This document shows positions 28,555-38,912 of a stretch of 64,000 bases of DNA, piece after piece. A program made the translations under genes and the position numbers. The stretch's first letter is position 1. Each line of letters starts with the position of its first letter. The stretch spans positions 24,633-88,632 of the forward strand of contig JASMLP010000028.1 of the NCBI GenBank assembly GCA_030748635.1, in the 5' to 3' direction. The notes under the pieces were generated by a model, which was not told where the DNA came from, made no database searches, and saw only the letters and a program-made list of their open reading frames with translations. Origin of the DNA: Planctomycetota bacterium. Its GTDB lineage: Bacteria > Planctomycetota > JACQVV01 > JASMLP01.

Positions 28555-29351
28555 TCGAAGAGGTGGATGAACGCTTTGGTGAGAAAAAAGTTGCTGACTA
28601 AAATGACAAAACTGGCCGTGACGACTGAACGTTTGGTGTTGATGCCTAGTTGGCTGGCGCCGCCGCGTGCCGAGAGGCCGTAATGACAACCGACAATCGC
28701 GATGACCAGGCCAAAGAAGACCGATTTGAAGAGACCGCAGTAGAGATCGAGCGAGTCGAGTGAATCGAGTGTTTTACCGTGGTAGGTGGCAAACGGAATG
28801 TCGAGATGACCGATGCCCACGATATACCCACCGAGAATTCCAGAGATGCCGGCCAGAAGAGTGATGGAGACCAGGCTCAAGATCGTGGCCAGAAATCGAG
28901 GGGCGATCAGTTCGTCTTCTACAGACAAAGAGAGCGAACGCATGGCGAGTAGTTGACCGGAAATTTGCATTGCTCCCAGTTCCGCCGTGATTCCCGCTCC
29001 CGCTCGGCCGGCGATGAGCAGGGCGGCAAAGATCGGAGCGAGTTCGCGCAAGATGCTAGCGCAGACGATACTGGCGACGGTCAGGCTCACCCCGAACTGG
29101 GCCAGAGCGGTCGAAACATGCACGGCCATCACCATGCCGACAAAGAAGGTGGCGATGGTGACGATAGGGATGGACCCGACCCCAATATGTACGATCTGGT
29201 CCATGCTACGACGCCACTTGCACCGGAGGGTTACTATCGAGCGAACCGAACGACCGAGGGTTTCCAGTGAGGAACCGGTTTCCGATAAGAAGGAGATTAC
29301 ATTGCGCCCCAGGAAGGCAAATCCGAGGGACAGATATCGAGTGGCCAGCAC
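28551..29351 (-). CDS. mlaE: MlaE-like ABC transporter permease (start uncertain)
   Basis: ILRELAPIFAALLIAGRAGAGITAELGAMQISGQLLAMRSL MlaE signature; ATGA overlap with mlaF; a GTG at 29351 is the likely start. Confidence 0.87.
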   Translation of the reverse strand: MLATRYLSLGFAFLGRNVISFLSETGSSLETLGRSVRSIVTLRCKWRRSMDQIVHIGVGSIPIVTIATFFVGMVMAVHVSTALAQFGVSLTVASIVCASILRELAPIFAALLIAGRAGAGITAELGAMQISGQLLAMRSLSLSVEDELIAPRFLATILSLVSITLLAGISGILGGYIVGIGHLDIPFATYHGKTLDSLDSLDLYCGLFKSVFFGLVIAIVGCHYGLSARGGASQLGINTKRSVVTASFVILVSNFFLTKAFIHLFE

Positions 29352-29577
29352 GTTATCCCGCTTGTTGAGAGAGGCGTGAGTGGGTCGAAAATGTATCAAG
29401 CCGGATTTCCGTTCCGGCGACGAGCGGGACAGTTTACGGATTTCCTTTCTTCGGTGCGAGAGAAACACCGACTGGAGCGGGGATTTCCTCCGGTTGTCGC
29501 ATATTTTCGAGGGTCTTATACTGAAGGGGGAAGGGAACCTTCGCGTCACAGAGAGTTTTCTTCTGGAAAGAGAGTGA

Positions 29578-30521
29578 TGGAAAACACAGGTCGAGAACAA
29601 AAGGGATCAATCCCCGGTTCATCTTTGATTCCTGGGAGTGGGGAGCGTGATGTACGCCCCGGTTTTCCCGATGGAGGGAGGACACGAACGGCTCCGGAGG
29701 AAATTTCTTGTGATTCTTGCGGCCAGGTTTTTTCCGCAGAGCATCTGCGAACCGGAAAAGCTCGGGTGGTCGAAGGTGCGGTTACGTGCCCTCTCTGTCG
29801 GCTTCGAAGTGAACGCAAGGGCAAGAAAAGTTTCGATTTGCAGCTTGTAGGGAGCGCGGTTTTGCTGTTTGTGGTCGCTCCCGTTCTCGTGTTGCTTTTG
29901 CTGACTCACTGGGAGCCAGCGAGCGACTCGGGTCCGGTTCCTGATCGGATCGAGACGGAATTTGCCGAACGGATGGAGGCCCGGCTGGAGCGGTTGGAGA
30001 TTTTGTTACAGGCCGTTTCTCGCTCGGAGAAGGAGGGAGAGATTCGGCAACTCGAAAAAAGGATTGCGTCTCTGGAAGCGGCCAGAGAAAAGCTCGCCTC
30101 CTCGGCAGCGGCTCCCGCTCGCAAGGGAGGATCTTCCTCGTCGAGAAGTCGCATAGAGTCCAGTGGACTTTCTCCGCGGCGTCTTCAGAGGGCGCTGACA
30201 CAACGTCTCGAAACCGTGTTCACGAACGGGACTATCGTCGAGCGCCTGGAGGCGCTTGCCCGGATCGACCGCCTCAGAGACCCGGAACAGGTTCGTCTGG
30301 TTCGGGAGCGTCTGGAAGGGGACGATGAGGATCTGGTCCGAACGGTCGCGGCGGAGATTTTGGGGCGTTTGGGCGATTCGGATTCATTGCCGGCGCTTCG
30401 GAAACTTTCCGATGATAGTAACCTCCTACTGCGTCATGCGGTCAAGCAGGCGGTGAAACGGATTGGGGAAAGAAATGAACGGAAGAAGAAGTCGCCTCCT
30501 TCGGATCGGGGGACTCGATGA
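29578..30521 (+). CDS. Zinc-ribbon / TM / coiled-coil / HEAT-repeat protein
   Basis: CDSC...CPLC pair, single TM (LVGSAVLLFVVAPVLVLLLLTHW), HEAT-like C-terminus (VRTVAAEILGRLGDSDSLPALRKLSDDSNLLLRHAVKQAVKRIG). Confidence 0.65.
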
Positions 30522-32185
30522 ATCCGTCAACCCTGAAGGAAAAGGGTTCGGGACGTTTGCTCTCTTCCTCCATTCACCCGGAACTCTCCGCTTCCGAGAG
30601 CAACGTTTCCTGGATCATTCGTCTTCGTCAAAGCCCTCCGGTGGTTCTTTCTTGTTTGGCTCATCTGTTCGTTTTTTGGGTGGCGATTCGTTGGCTGCTC
30701 TTTCCTGTCCCGCAGGCGGATCCCAACCCGACAACGCTTTCGATTTCACTTCAGCTTCCTGGAGATCATTCGGATCCGATTGAACAAACTCTTGACGAGG
30801 AGTCCCAGGTACGCGAGTTATCTCATGAACTCGACCTGGAGGCGAAAATGGATTCCAAGATCCAGACTCCCATCGAATCGCAACGGCGCGATCAGCGCAT
30901 CGGTTTGGGGGGAAATCGCGGTCGACGGACCGATGCGAGGAGTCGTCCGCTACTCGACCCGTCCGCCACGCTTACGGTTCTGGAAAGAGTTCGAGCTTTA
31001 CAGGCCACGCGTTCCTCCGTCTTCGCTCACCGAACCACCTGGGGGCGTGGGCAGGCTGTCGGTCGTTACGGGGGAACTCCGGAGTCCGAACAGGCGGTCG
31101 ATCTCGGGCTCGATTGGTTGGCACAACATCAATCGAGTGATGGCCGCTGGGACGCCAACGGTTTTCATGGACGATGCCGCGGGGGTTCTCGCTGTTCGGG
31201 GCAGGGGTTGGCCAGTTTCGATCCCGCGCAAACCGGTCTCGCCATCCTGGCTTTTCTGGGGGTCGGGCAAACGCATCAGATGGGTGAACACAAAGAGGTG
31301 GTCCGGCGCGGGCTGGAATTTCTTCTCTCCTGTCAGGCCTCCTCCGGGTTGCTCGATGGGGACAATGAATATTCCCGGCAAGGGAATCTCTACAATCACA
31401 CGATCTCTCTTCTCGCTCTGGCCGAAGCTTACGGGATGACCCGGGATACCCGCTTTCTCCAACCGGTGGCCCGTGGGATCGAATTTCTCGCTCGTTCGCA
31501 GCAGTCGGGAGGAGGATGGACCTACACGCCTTTTGCCGAGGAAGAGCGAAATGACAGTTCGATCACGGGGTTCGCTGTTCAAGCGATCAAGGCCGCATTG
31601 GTGGCGCAGGTCCCGGTTCCAGAGAAACTCGTTCGGGGGGTGATTCGCCACTTCCGACAGATGACCCAAGCGGACGGTTCTGTGGTCTATGCCGATGTCG
31701 GTGTACGCAGGAATCGGCAATCGCGATCTCTGGTCGCGGTGGGAGCGTGTAGCCGATTGCTTCTGGGGTTGAGTCGACAGAACCCGATTGTCCGGCGTCA
31801 GATCGCGTCGTTACGGAGTCATCCACCCGATTGGCAGCGGCGCAGTTCTATCCATAATTCCTATTACAGGTGGTACTACGGAACACTCGCGACATTTTTG
31901 GCCGGAAGTGAAGACTGGGCGTCTTGGAATGTTCGGATGCATGCTGCGCTCGTGAAGACGCAGATCCGAAAGGGTTGTGCGGCGGGATCTTGGTCGACCG
32001 ATAGCAAATGGGGGCCCAATGGGGGACGTATTTACGTGACAGCAATCAATGTGCTGACACTCGAAATCTACTACCGTTATGTGCCGGATTATTTCCAGAA
32101 AGAACAGGGTTTGGCTCGGTTCTGGAGGACTCCGGTTGCCGGAGGAGAGGCGCCGGTGAACGAATCCACGTCTCGAAGGAGGTGA
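30518..32185 (+). CDS. Prenyltransferase/squalene-oxidase-repeat (alpha/alpha toroid) protein
   Basis: ALDLGLDWLAQHQSSDGRWD-type repeats, GLEFLLSCQASSGLL, LARSQQSGGGWTYTP; ATGA overlap with upstream gene. Confidence 0.8.
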   Translation: MNPSTLKEKGSGRLLSSSIHPELSASESNVSWIIRLRQSPPVVLSCLAHLFVFWVAIRWLLFPVPQADPNPTTLSISLQLPGDHSDPIEQTLDEESQVRELSHELDLEAKMDSKIQTPIESQRRDQRIGLGGNRGRRTDARSRPLLDPSATLTVLERVRALQATRSSVFAHRTTWGRGQAVGRYGGTPESEQAVDLGLDWLAQHQSSDGRWDANGFHGRCRGGSRCSGQGLASFDPAQTGLAILAFLGVGQTHQMGEHKEVVRRGLEFLLSCQASSGLLDGDNEYSRQGNLYNHTISLLALAEAYGMTRDTRFLQPVARGIEFLARSQQSGGGWTYTPFAEEERNDSSITGFAVQAIKAALVAQVPVPEKLVRGVIRHFRQMTQADGSVVYADVGVRRNRQSRSLVAVGACSRLLLGLSRQNPIVRRQIASLRSHPPDWQRRSSIHNSYYRWYYGTLATFLAGSEDWASWNVRMHAALVKTQIRKGCAAGSWSTDSKWGPNGGRIYVTAINVLTLEIYYRYVPDYFQKEQGLARFWRTPVAGGEAPVNESTSRRR

Positions 32186-32188
32186 GTA

Positions 32189-32739
32189 TGGCGAAGAGGA
32201 AAAGTGTTTTTCTGCTAATGGGGGCGCTGGTTTTTGGCTTCGGGTGTGCCGATCGACATCCGATTCCTGAAGAGGCGGGGTTTGAAAATACTGTGGCACC
32301 GATCGGTTCGTATTCGGAGTATCGGGCCGTCTGGAAAGCCACATACAGTGTGTTGCAAAAATACTTTCTGATCCGGGTCAGTCGCTATGAGGACGGTTAC
32401 ATCGTGGCCACCAGTCGGCTGCGAGATCGTGGTGGGCAGATGACCCGTACAAAAATTGTTGGGCAGGTGGTCGAAAATGAAGACGGGTTCTTCGAACCTC
32501 AGGTCCGGGCGACTCTTCAGATGGATCTTTCCGATCCCTTGGGGCACGCGCGGACGATTCGTCAGCCGCACATAAAGTGGCACAATCTGGATTTCGATCG
32601 CACGCTGGAGGTGCGACTCATGAATGAGATCCAGGAAGAGTTGCGGGGAAAGCCCAATCCGTTTTCTCGGCTCTCTCCGATGCCAGGTAATCCGAGAAAG
32701 GTCGCTGCTCGTTCTTCGGGGGTGATTGACGTCCGATGA
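32189..32739 (+). CDS. Putative lipoprotein
   Basis: Signal with lipobox-like MAKRKSVFLLMGALVFGFGC. Confidence 0.65.
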
Positions 32740-34370
32740 AACCAACGGTGGCACTCCGGATTCTCGAGGGAGGGATTTTCCTCCTATTTGCATCGGTGTT
32801 GGGGGCACAGTCCCCTCTTTCCTCGGACCTGGAGGCTTTCTCTACCGCTCTGGATTCCGCCGGTTCCGGTTTCGAGGCGGGAGTGCGGCCCGAGATTCAC
32901 AAGGGGATCGAAGCGTTCGAGTCCGGTCGTTACACAGAGGCTTCACGGGCGTTTTTCATTCAAGCTGAAAAGTATCCTCTGGATCCTCGTTCTCATTTGC
33001 TGCTCTGTTTCTCTCGTCTCGTCGAGGGGGAGATGAAGGCGGCGAGTGGAGCTCTGGTTCGTGCTCTCTCGGTGGCATTGGTCTGGAGAAAGGTGCCGCT
33101 GCGTCTTCCTCTTTACGTCCGCGACTCCGACGAACTTCGTTCGAATCTGAATGGACTGGAGTCGTCCGTTGCCGGATCCGAACCCGCTCCAGAGCAGGTT
33201 TTGCTCTCGGGATTCTGTGACCACGCGATGGGGCGGTCCGATCGGGCTCGAAATCGACTCGAAAGTCTTGTGCGCCAGGAATCGAGGGTCGCCGCTCTGG
33301 CCCGTCGTTTACTGCGATGGATGATGCCCGAAGGAGACGGGTTGGTTCGTGCTCGTTACCCCTCCCATCGTGATCCGAAGACCGGAAATTACACCGACCC
33401 GATGACCCGAGGGTATCGGGCGTTTTCGGAGGGTCGATTTTCTTCGGCGGCTCGCAGTTTCTGCGAGGCGACTCTTCAGGATCCGGATAATCCGATCGCC
33501 CGGATCGAGTTCTGTCAGGCCCTGTTCGCTATCGGTCATTACCAACTCGCAGGCAGGCTCCTCCGACGAGCGATACTCCGTTTTCCCTCCCTGCTGGAAA
33601 AAAGACTGGATCGGCACGCCATCTATTCCGATCCGACGGATTTTTTGAAGCATCAAGAACGGTTGGCTTCCTGGATCGAAACCCATCCTCAGGGTTCGGA
33701 CGCCCTCTGGCTTTACGGGTTTAATGCGTTGTATTCGGGGCATCTCGAGGAAGCTCGGCTCGTGTTTCTGGCGATACGAAAGCATCGGCAGGAGGACCGG
33801 GCGACGGTTCGGATTCTGGAGCAGATCGAGAAACGACGATCCGCCGGAGAAGAGCATTTGCCGGTTCCGGATGGGCCTCGCGCGGGGGAAGAGGATCCAA
33901 CGCGCGGTATGGATCGGGAAACCCGTCTCCGTTGGTGTTTCGAGAACGGTCACTTCGAGCGAGCTCGGGAAATCCTGGTTCGCTGGCTGCAAGAGGAGGG
34001 GGATCCGGTTTACGGTTCGTTGCAATTGGCTCGCGCCGAATATTTTCTGGGACGTTTTGACGCGGCTGGCAGGGCTGTCCGAAACGCAATGGATGCGTCA
34101 GAGAATTGGAAAACGTTTACCTTCGATCTGTCGAACGGAGGCTTTCCCGAGGGCGTGGAGTCCGCGTCGCTGGCCCGGTTAAGGAAGTATGTCGAGATGC
34201 ACGGAGCGGAACGGGAGCCCCGTTTTTTCCTGGCGGTGGTCTGTTTCTTTCGGCGTGAATATCTGGAATCCCGCGGCCATTTGCGGAAGCTGTACGCTCG
34301 ACATCCGAGTGATGAAGCGGTGGCTTTCTTCCTCCTGATGATTCAGCAGGAGTTTGACCGTTCCGACTGA
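32736..34370 (+). CDS. TPR-like repeat, exported protein
   Basis: Signal peptide-like N-terminus and TPR-like helical repeats (AFESGRYTEASRAFFIQAEKYPLDPRSHLLL; AFSEGRFSSAARSFCEATLQDPDNPIARIEFCQ); ATGA overlap. Confidence 0.7.
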   Translation: MKPTVALRILEGGIFLLFASVLGAQSPLSSDLEAFSTALDSAGSGFEAGVRPEIHKGIEAFESGRYTEASRAFFIQAEKYPLDPRSHLLLCFSRLVEGEMKAASGALVRALSVALVWRKVPLRLPLYVRDSDELRSNLNGLESSVAGSEPAPEQVLLSGFCDHAMGRSDRARNRLESLVRQESRVAALARRLLRWMMPEGDGLVRARYPSHRDPKTGNYTDPMTRGYRAFSEGRFSSAARSFCEATLQDPDNPIARIEFCQALFAIGHYQLAGRLLRRAILRFPSLLEKRLDRHAIYSDPTDFLKHQERLASWIETHPQGSDALWLYGFNALYSGHLEEARLVFLAIRKHRQEDRATVRILEQIEKRRSAGEEHLPVPDGPRAGEEDPTRGMDRETRLRWCFENGHFERAREILVRWLQEEGDPVYGSLQLARAEYFLGRFDAAGRAVRNAMDASENWKTFTFDLSNGGFPEGVESASLARLRKYVEMHGAEREPRFFLAVVCFFRREYLESRGHLRKLYARHPSDEAVAFFLLMIQQEFDRSD

Positions 34371-34436
34371 GTGATACTTGGAGAGACGCGGACGAGAGTG
34401 CCGGGCGACTTTTATGGGTGTAGATATGGGGAAAAG

Positions 34437-35222
34437 ATGTCTCTATTGATCGGATCTTCGGCGATGGGCGGGTTGTCAGTGCTGGTCGTTTTCCTCTTGT
34501 TGTGGGGGCTGAGTTTGCGACTTTCCGACTCGAGCATTGTCGATGTGGCCTGGGGGCCCGGTTTTTTCTTTCTGGCGCTGGTGGTCTGGAAGGTGTCGGG
34601 CCAGCCCCTCGATATGCGACGTGGAATGATGCTGGGGATGGTTGGGCTCTGGGGAATCCGCCTGGGGGCCTACCTGGCTTACCGCAACTGGGGTCGAGGT
34701 GAGGATCGACGGTATCTGGCCATGCGCAATCGGCACGGGGAGCGTTGGCCTCTTCGCAGTTTGGTCATCGTCTTTTTCCTACAGGGATTTCTGCTCTGGC
34801 TGATCTCCTGGCCGGTTCAGGTCGCGGTAGTTTTCGGAGGACCGGAAGATCTGGGCGTTTGGGATGGGATCGGACTGCTTCTTTATGTCATCGGACTCGG
34901 TTTCGAGGTTGTCGCGGACTGGCAGCTGGCTCGGTTTCGGGCCCGAGAAACGGATCCTGGGGCCTTGTTGATTTCCGGTGTCTGGAGGTACAGTCGCCAC
35001 CCCAACTACTTCGGTGAGGCCTTACTTTGGTGGGGGATCGGTCTGGTGGCTTGTTCGGCTGGTGGGGTCTGGTGGTGCTTGATCGGACCGGGAGTGCTGA
35101 GCTTTCTCTTGCTCCGCGTTTCGGGGGTGCCGATGTTAGAGGCAACTTTGAGCGAGGAAAAACCCGGGTACGCGGATTACGTGAGAAGAACCAACGCCTT
35201 TGTGCCCTGGTTCCCACGCTGA
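34437..35222 (+). CDS. DUF1295 / steroid 5-alpha-reductase-like membrane protein
   Basis: SGVWRYSRHPNYFGEALLWWGIGL and DVAWGPGFFFLAL motifs. Confidence 0.87.
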   Translation: MSLLIGSSAMGGLSVLVVFLLLWGLSLRLSDSSIVDVAWGPGFFFLALVVWKVSGQPLDMRRGMMLGMVGLWGIRLGAYLAYRNWGRGEDRRYLAMRNRHGERWPLRSLVIVFFLQGFLLWLISWPVQVAVVFGGPEDLGVWDGIGLLLYVIGLGFEVVADWQLARFRARETDPGALLISGVWRYSRHPNYFGEALLWWGIGLVACSAGGVWWCLIGPGVLSFLLLRVSGVPMLEATLSEEKPGYADYVRRTNAFVPWFPR

Positions 35223-35239
35223 AGTCTGATCGTCAGACT
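35223..35239. terminator. Perfect inverted repeat between convergent stop codons
   Basis: AGTCTGA-TCG-TCAGACT spans the gap between the DUF1295 stop and the DUF4340 stop; no clear T tract. Confidence 0.4.
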
Positions 35240-36647
35240 ATCGAGAACTCAGCGGAAGCCATTCGGGGCGTTGGGTTCCGACCAGATGATTCGCGAGTTC
35301 AGTGTCGATGGTGAAGACGGAGCCCGGGCGTTCCGAGAGCTGTACGTAGGTTTTGTCGGGAGAGCTTTTTGTTGGAGACCCGATATAGATCACCGTCAGC
35401 CCTTCGGTATGATCCGGGGCTAAAAGCTGAACGGTAACCCGGGCCGGAGTCAGGCCGTAGCGGACTGGGGGGGGAGAGCCGACTCCATCGGCCTCGATCG
35501 ACTCGATCCGGGCGTTTCGGATCCTGTCGATGAGTTTCTGGACAGATCGCTTGTCGGCCGATTCACGTAGGTGGGTACCATCCGGCTTCTGGTCGAGAAT
35601 GGTCCAACCAGACTTCACGCGAAGCAAGGTCCAGTGGCTGCCATCGGGGCGAGAGAAAATGACTCGGGCCAGGGGCGAAGGGAATCGGTGAATGAGGTCT
35701 CGGCTGCGTAGTTCTTGGGGCTGCTCGATCTGAGAGAAAATTTTCGAGTCGATCTGAAGGATCGCGTCACGACCCTCGATTCGGACGTGGGTCTTGTTTT
35801 GAGGTCCGCTCGGTCGACCGATCTCGATCGGTCCCACGCGGTAGCCTTCTTCGAGTTCCAAAACGATGCGCCATTTAGGAGGTGTGAGACCGTGGAGGGC
35901 CAGGTCCGGAGGGGCTCCCTCCGCGAATTTTTGGGCTTGGAGGTTTCTCAATCCGTTCAGAAGTTGTCGCACCGATTTGGGATCCGCCGGGTCGGCGATG
36001 GGAGAAGAAAAGAGCCAGGCCGACTTGCGATCTCCCCGCTTCAGAGTGTAGCTGGCATCTTGGCCGGAAGGGCTCAGGGCGCCAGCTTTGACACGGATTG
36101 TACGCACGAGGTGGATGGGGAATCGAACCAGAGATCGGTCGCGTAGGGAGTGAAGAGTCGGAGAAAGAATTTCGCTTTCCTCGCTGGGGATAGCCAGGAG
36201 AGTTTTCCCGGGGTCCACTCGTACGTAGGTGATCTGGTTCAGAGGGCCTGCGGATCCTAGCGATATTGTCTTTTCATTATCTTTCGTTCGAAAGCGGATT
36301 CGGGTGCGAGGGGAAGCGAGTCCGTGGGAATCGGACTCTTCGATCCCATTCAGGGTATTGGCGGGCAGGTGGGTGATCGCTTCGAGAAGGCGGTGCAACT
36401 CTACCGAATCGGCTTGATCCCGGACCGGAGCGGTGATCATCCAGTTTTCGCTTTCCGGAATTCGGTGGAGTTCGAGGGGCGCGAATCCCGAGTGTTCGAT
36501 GGTGAGTTGAGTGATGGCTTGAGCTTGGAGTCCGGGGAAGATCTGTTCGGCCCCCTCCTGGAACGGCACGTCGATTTCGTGCAAGAGCACATAGGCGGAG
36601 AGTCCCAATGCCAGGAGGATGAGGAGTGCGGTGCTCTTGGGGTTCAT
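35238..36647 (-). CDS. DUF4340 domain protein
   Basis: Repeated beta modules (LEEGYRVGPIEIGRPSGPQNKTHVRIEGRDAILQIDSKIF), N-terminal TM, downstream of GldG-like gene. Confidence 0.8.
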   Translation of the reverse strand: MNPKSTALLILLALGLSAYVLLHEIDVPFQEGAEQIFPGLQAQAITQLTIEHSGFAPLELHRIPESENWMITAPVRDQADSVELHRLLEAITHLPANTLNGIEESDSHGLASPRTRIRFRTKDNEKTISLGSAGPLNQITYVRVDPGKTLLAIPSEESEILSPTLHSLRDRSLVRFPIHLVRTIRVKAGALSPSGQDASYTLKRGDRKSAWLFSSPIADPADPKSVRQLLNGLRNLQAQKFAEGAPPDLALHGLTPPKWRIVLELEEGYRVGPIEIGRPSGPQNKTHVRIEGRDAILQIDSKIFSQIEQPQELRSRDLIHRFPSPLARVIFSRPDGSHWTLLRVKSGWTILDQKPDGTHLRESADKRSVQKLIDRIRNARIESIEADGVGSPPPVRYGLTPARVTVQLLAPDHTEGLTVIYIGSPTKSSPDKTYVQLSERPGSVFTIDTELANHLVGTQRPEWLPLSSR

Positions 36648-36654
36648 AAGCGTT

Positions 36655-38190
36655 TTACCGACGTCGGATCAGCCAGACCCCAACGCCCCCGGTGAAGGCG
36701 AGGAGTGGAAGAATGACCAGAACCAGACGCCCCATCTGGGCCCGCTGGTCCTCATCGAGTTCGATTCGTCGTTGGTCCGTGGCGCGGGGGTTGATCTCGA
36801 TCAGGCGTTCCCGGCCGGCGAGCCAACTGATCATGGCCTGGGCAAGATCGAGGTTGCCGTGGTATTCGATCGCACGGTCGTCGGTGAAGTCGGAGTCTCC
36901 GATCAAAATCGCTTGGGCATGGGGACGTTGACCCGATTCGTCTGCCGGACCCAGGTAGCGACGAGCGGCAAAGGCGAGGGTCAGAGGACCCTTGGGGTCG
37001 GTTTCGTCGGGACGCACCTCTTCCTCCCGATATGAGGATTCGCTCCAGGACTCCTCCGAGGAACGGATCAGGGGCCAGACTCGGACATCGCCTTCGAGAG
37101 GGTCTGTCGTCGAGGTGAGTGAGCGGGCTTCGGGGAGAAACACCCCGATATTGCGACGGTGGAGGAAGGCCGTGACCGGATGCTCCTTGGCAAGGTCGTT
37201 GGTGAGAACTCGGGTGTCCGCGGCCAACTCGAGTAGGATCTTGCCTTCACCCCCCTGGCGGGCTTGACGAGCGCGGTGTACGACCAAGTCATCTCTCGGC
37301 TCCACCTGGAACCATTGAGATATCGCTTCCAGTCCGGTGGTGACTGTGGGCTCGAGAGCGAGAAAGAGCCGCCCACCCTCCAGGAGATAGCTTTTCAGCA
37401 ACTCGATCTCCTGGGGGAGAAAAGTGCGACGAGGTCCGTTGATGATCACGATTCGAGCATCCTCGGGAATCTGTTTTACCGCTTGCAGGTCGAGGGATTC
37501 GAGTTCGTATCCGTCGAGTTGGAGCTGCTTGGCCAGGCGCTTGTTTTCGTTCTCGGGATCTTTTTCACCGTGTCCCTGAGTCCAGTAGAGGCGAAAGGAG
37601 GATTCGCGGGTGAGTCGGAGAATGCCGCTGGTCATCGCTTCCTCACCGGTGAAACTTTCGATTCTGCGGTCTTGGGGGCCGAAACCGAAGGCGGTGGGCC
37701 GGGCGAGTTCTTCGATCGGGATGATCCGGTGGCGAGACCCGGAGACGAGCAACACTACATTGCGTCGCCGGATCGAATATCGTTCCACCAACTGTTTGAC
37801 CCGGTCCAGATCGCGGTGGATCTCGAGTGTGGTCTTGTGGATGCGAGAGCTGACCGCCATGTATTCGTCGAGGAGGTCTCGGGTCATGCCGGCCGCGGAT
37901 TCCACCAGATCGCGATCGAACGGGAGTTCGGCGGCGGCGGGATCGAACAGAAACACCACATCGATGTCGACATCGAGTTCTTCGAGTACGTTGAGAGTCT
38001 TGGGACTGAGAGTGAAAGCGCCCACTCCCGACAGATCGAAACGGGTGTAGTGTCGAGCGCCTAGGTAGTTGGACAGAATGAGGAGGGCGAGAGCGGCTAC
38101 GAGGGCCAGAAGCGTTTCCGCGCTGTAGAGTGTTCGCTTCTTCGAACCGAAGCTGGGGGAGGGTTTGGAGTTACTCAAGGGCTTCTCCAC
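36655..38190 (-). CDS. GldG-like ABC transporter auxiliary protein
   Basis: N-terminal TM, RFDLSGVGAFTLSPKTLNVLEELD motif, C-terminal TM (LVILPLLAFTGGVGVWLIRRR); GTG start overlapping permease end. Confidence 0.8.
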   Translation of the reverse strand: MEKPLSNSKPSPSFGSKKRTLYSAETLLALVAALALLILSNYLGARHYTRFDLSGVGAFTLSPKTLNVLEELDVDIDVVFLFDPAAAELPFDRDLVESAAGMTRDLLDEYMAVSSRIHKTTLEIHRDLDRVKQLVERYSIRRRNVVLLVSGSRHRIIPIEELARPTAFGFGPQDRRIESFTGEEAMTSGILRLTRESSFRLYWTQGHGEKDPENENKRLAKQLQLDGYELESLDLQAVKQIPEDARIVIINGPRRTFLPQEIELLKSYLLEGGRLFLALEPTVTTGLEAISQWFQVEPRDDLVVHRARQARQGGEGKILLELAADTRVLTNDLAKEHPVTAFLHRRNIGVFLPEARSLTSTTDPLEGDVRVWPLIRSSEESWSESSYREEEVRPDETDPKGPLTLAFAARRYLGPADESGQRPHAQAILIGDSDFTDDRAIEYHGNLDLAQAMISWLAGRERLIEINPRATDQRRIELDEDQRAQMGRLVLVILPLLAFTGGVGVWLIRRR

Positions 38191-38912
38191 TGTCTCGTCT
38201 GGAGCATTTTCCAGCTTACGAAAAGGAAGAACAGCGTGCCGCTGAGAAAGAAGGTAAGCGCGCGGGTATCCAGGATCCCTTTGGCCAGATCGTGGAAATG
38301 AAAGGGGATCGATGTGTGGCGCAAGTAGGGGATGATGTCGGCCGGGGGGCCGAGGAAATGAAGAAAGTGAAGAAAGAGGAGGCTCAGGCACAGCACGACC
38401 GAAACTACGGCGGAGATCATCTGCTCGTCGCTGATGACGCTGGCGAAGAGGCCGATCGAACAGTAGAAGCTTCCGACCAGAAGGGTTCCCAGAATTCCAG
38501 TGCCGATGGGTCCCCAGTGAGGAGCGGAACCGTAGCTGGAAAGGACCAGGAAATGGAGGGCAACGGGTAGCCAGAGTCCCCCGAAAAGGATCCAGCTGGC
38601 GAAGAACTTGGAGAGAACAACCTGGAGATTGGTGACCGGGGCGGTGAGTAGAACTTCGAGGGTGCCGCGTCGTTTTTCCTCGGCGAAGAGTCGCATGGTC
38701 AGGAGCGGAGGCGCGAGGGTGATGAGGATGAAAAAGAAGTTGGAGCTGAATGTGGCGCGGACGATGGTCGAGTAGTCTCCCCGCGAGGTTTCGACGTAGA
38801 GAAAGAACAGGAATCCCTGCATGAGCCAGAAGAGAGTCAAGACGAGATAAGTCAGCGGACTTACGGCGTAAGCGTGGACCTCGCGACGAAGGAGAACAGC
38901 AAAGGGCCTCAT
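38175..38912 (-). CDS. ABC-2 / GldF-like permease
   Basis: MRLFAEEKRRGTLEVLLTAPVTNLQVVLSKFFA motif and TM helices; ATGA overlap with ATPase. Confidence 0.85.
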   Translation of the reverse strand: MRPFAVLLRREVHAYAVSPLTYLVLTLFWLMQGFLFFLYVETSRGDYSTIVRATFSSNFFFILITLAPPLLTMRLFAEEKRRGTLEVLLTAPVTNLQVVLSKFFASWILFGGLWLPVALHFLVLSSYGSAPHWGPIGTGILGTLLVGSFYCSIGLFASVISDEQMISAVVSVVLCLSLLFLHFLHFLGPPADIIPYLRHTSIPFHFHDLAKGILDTRALTFFLSGTLFFLFVSWKMLQTRQWRSP

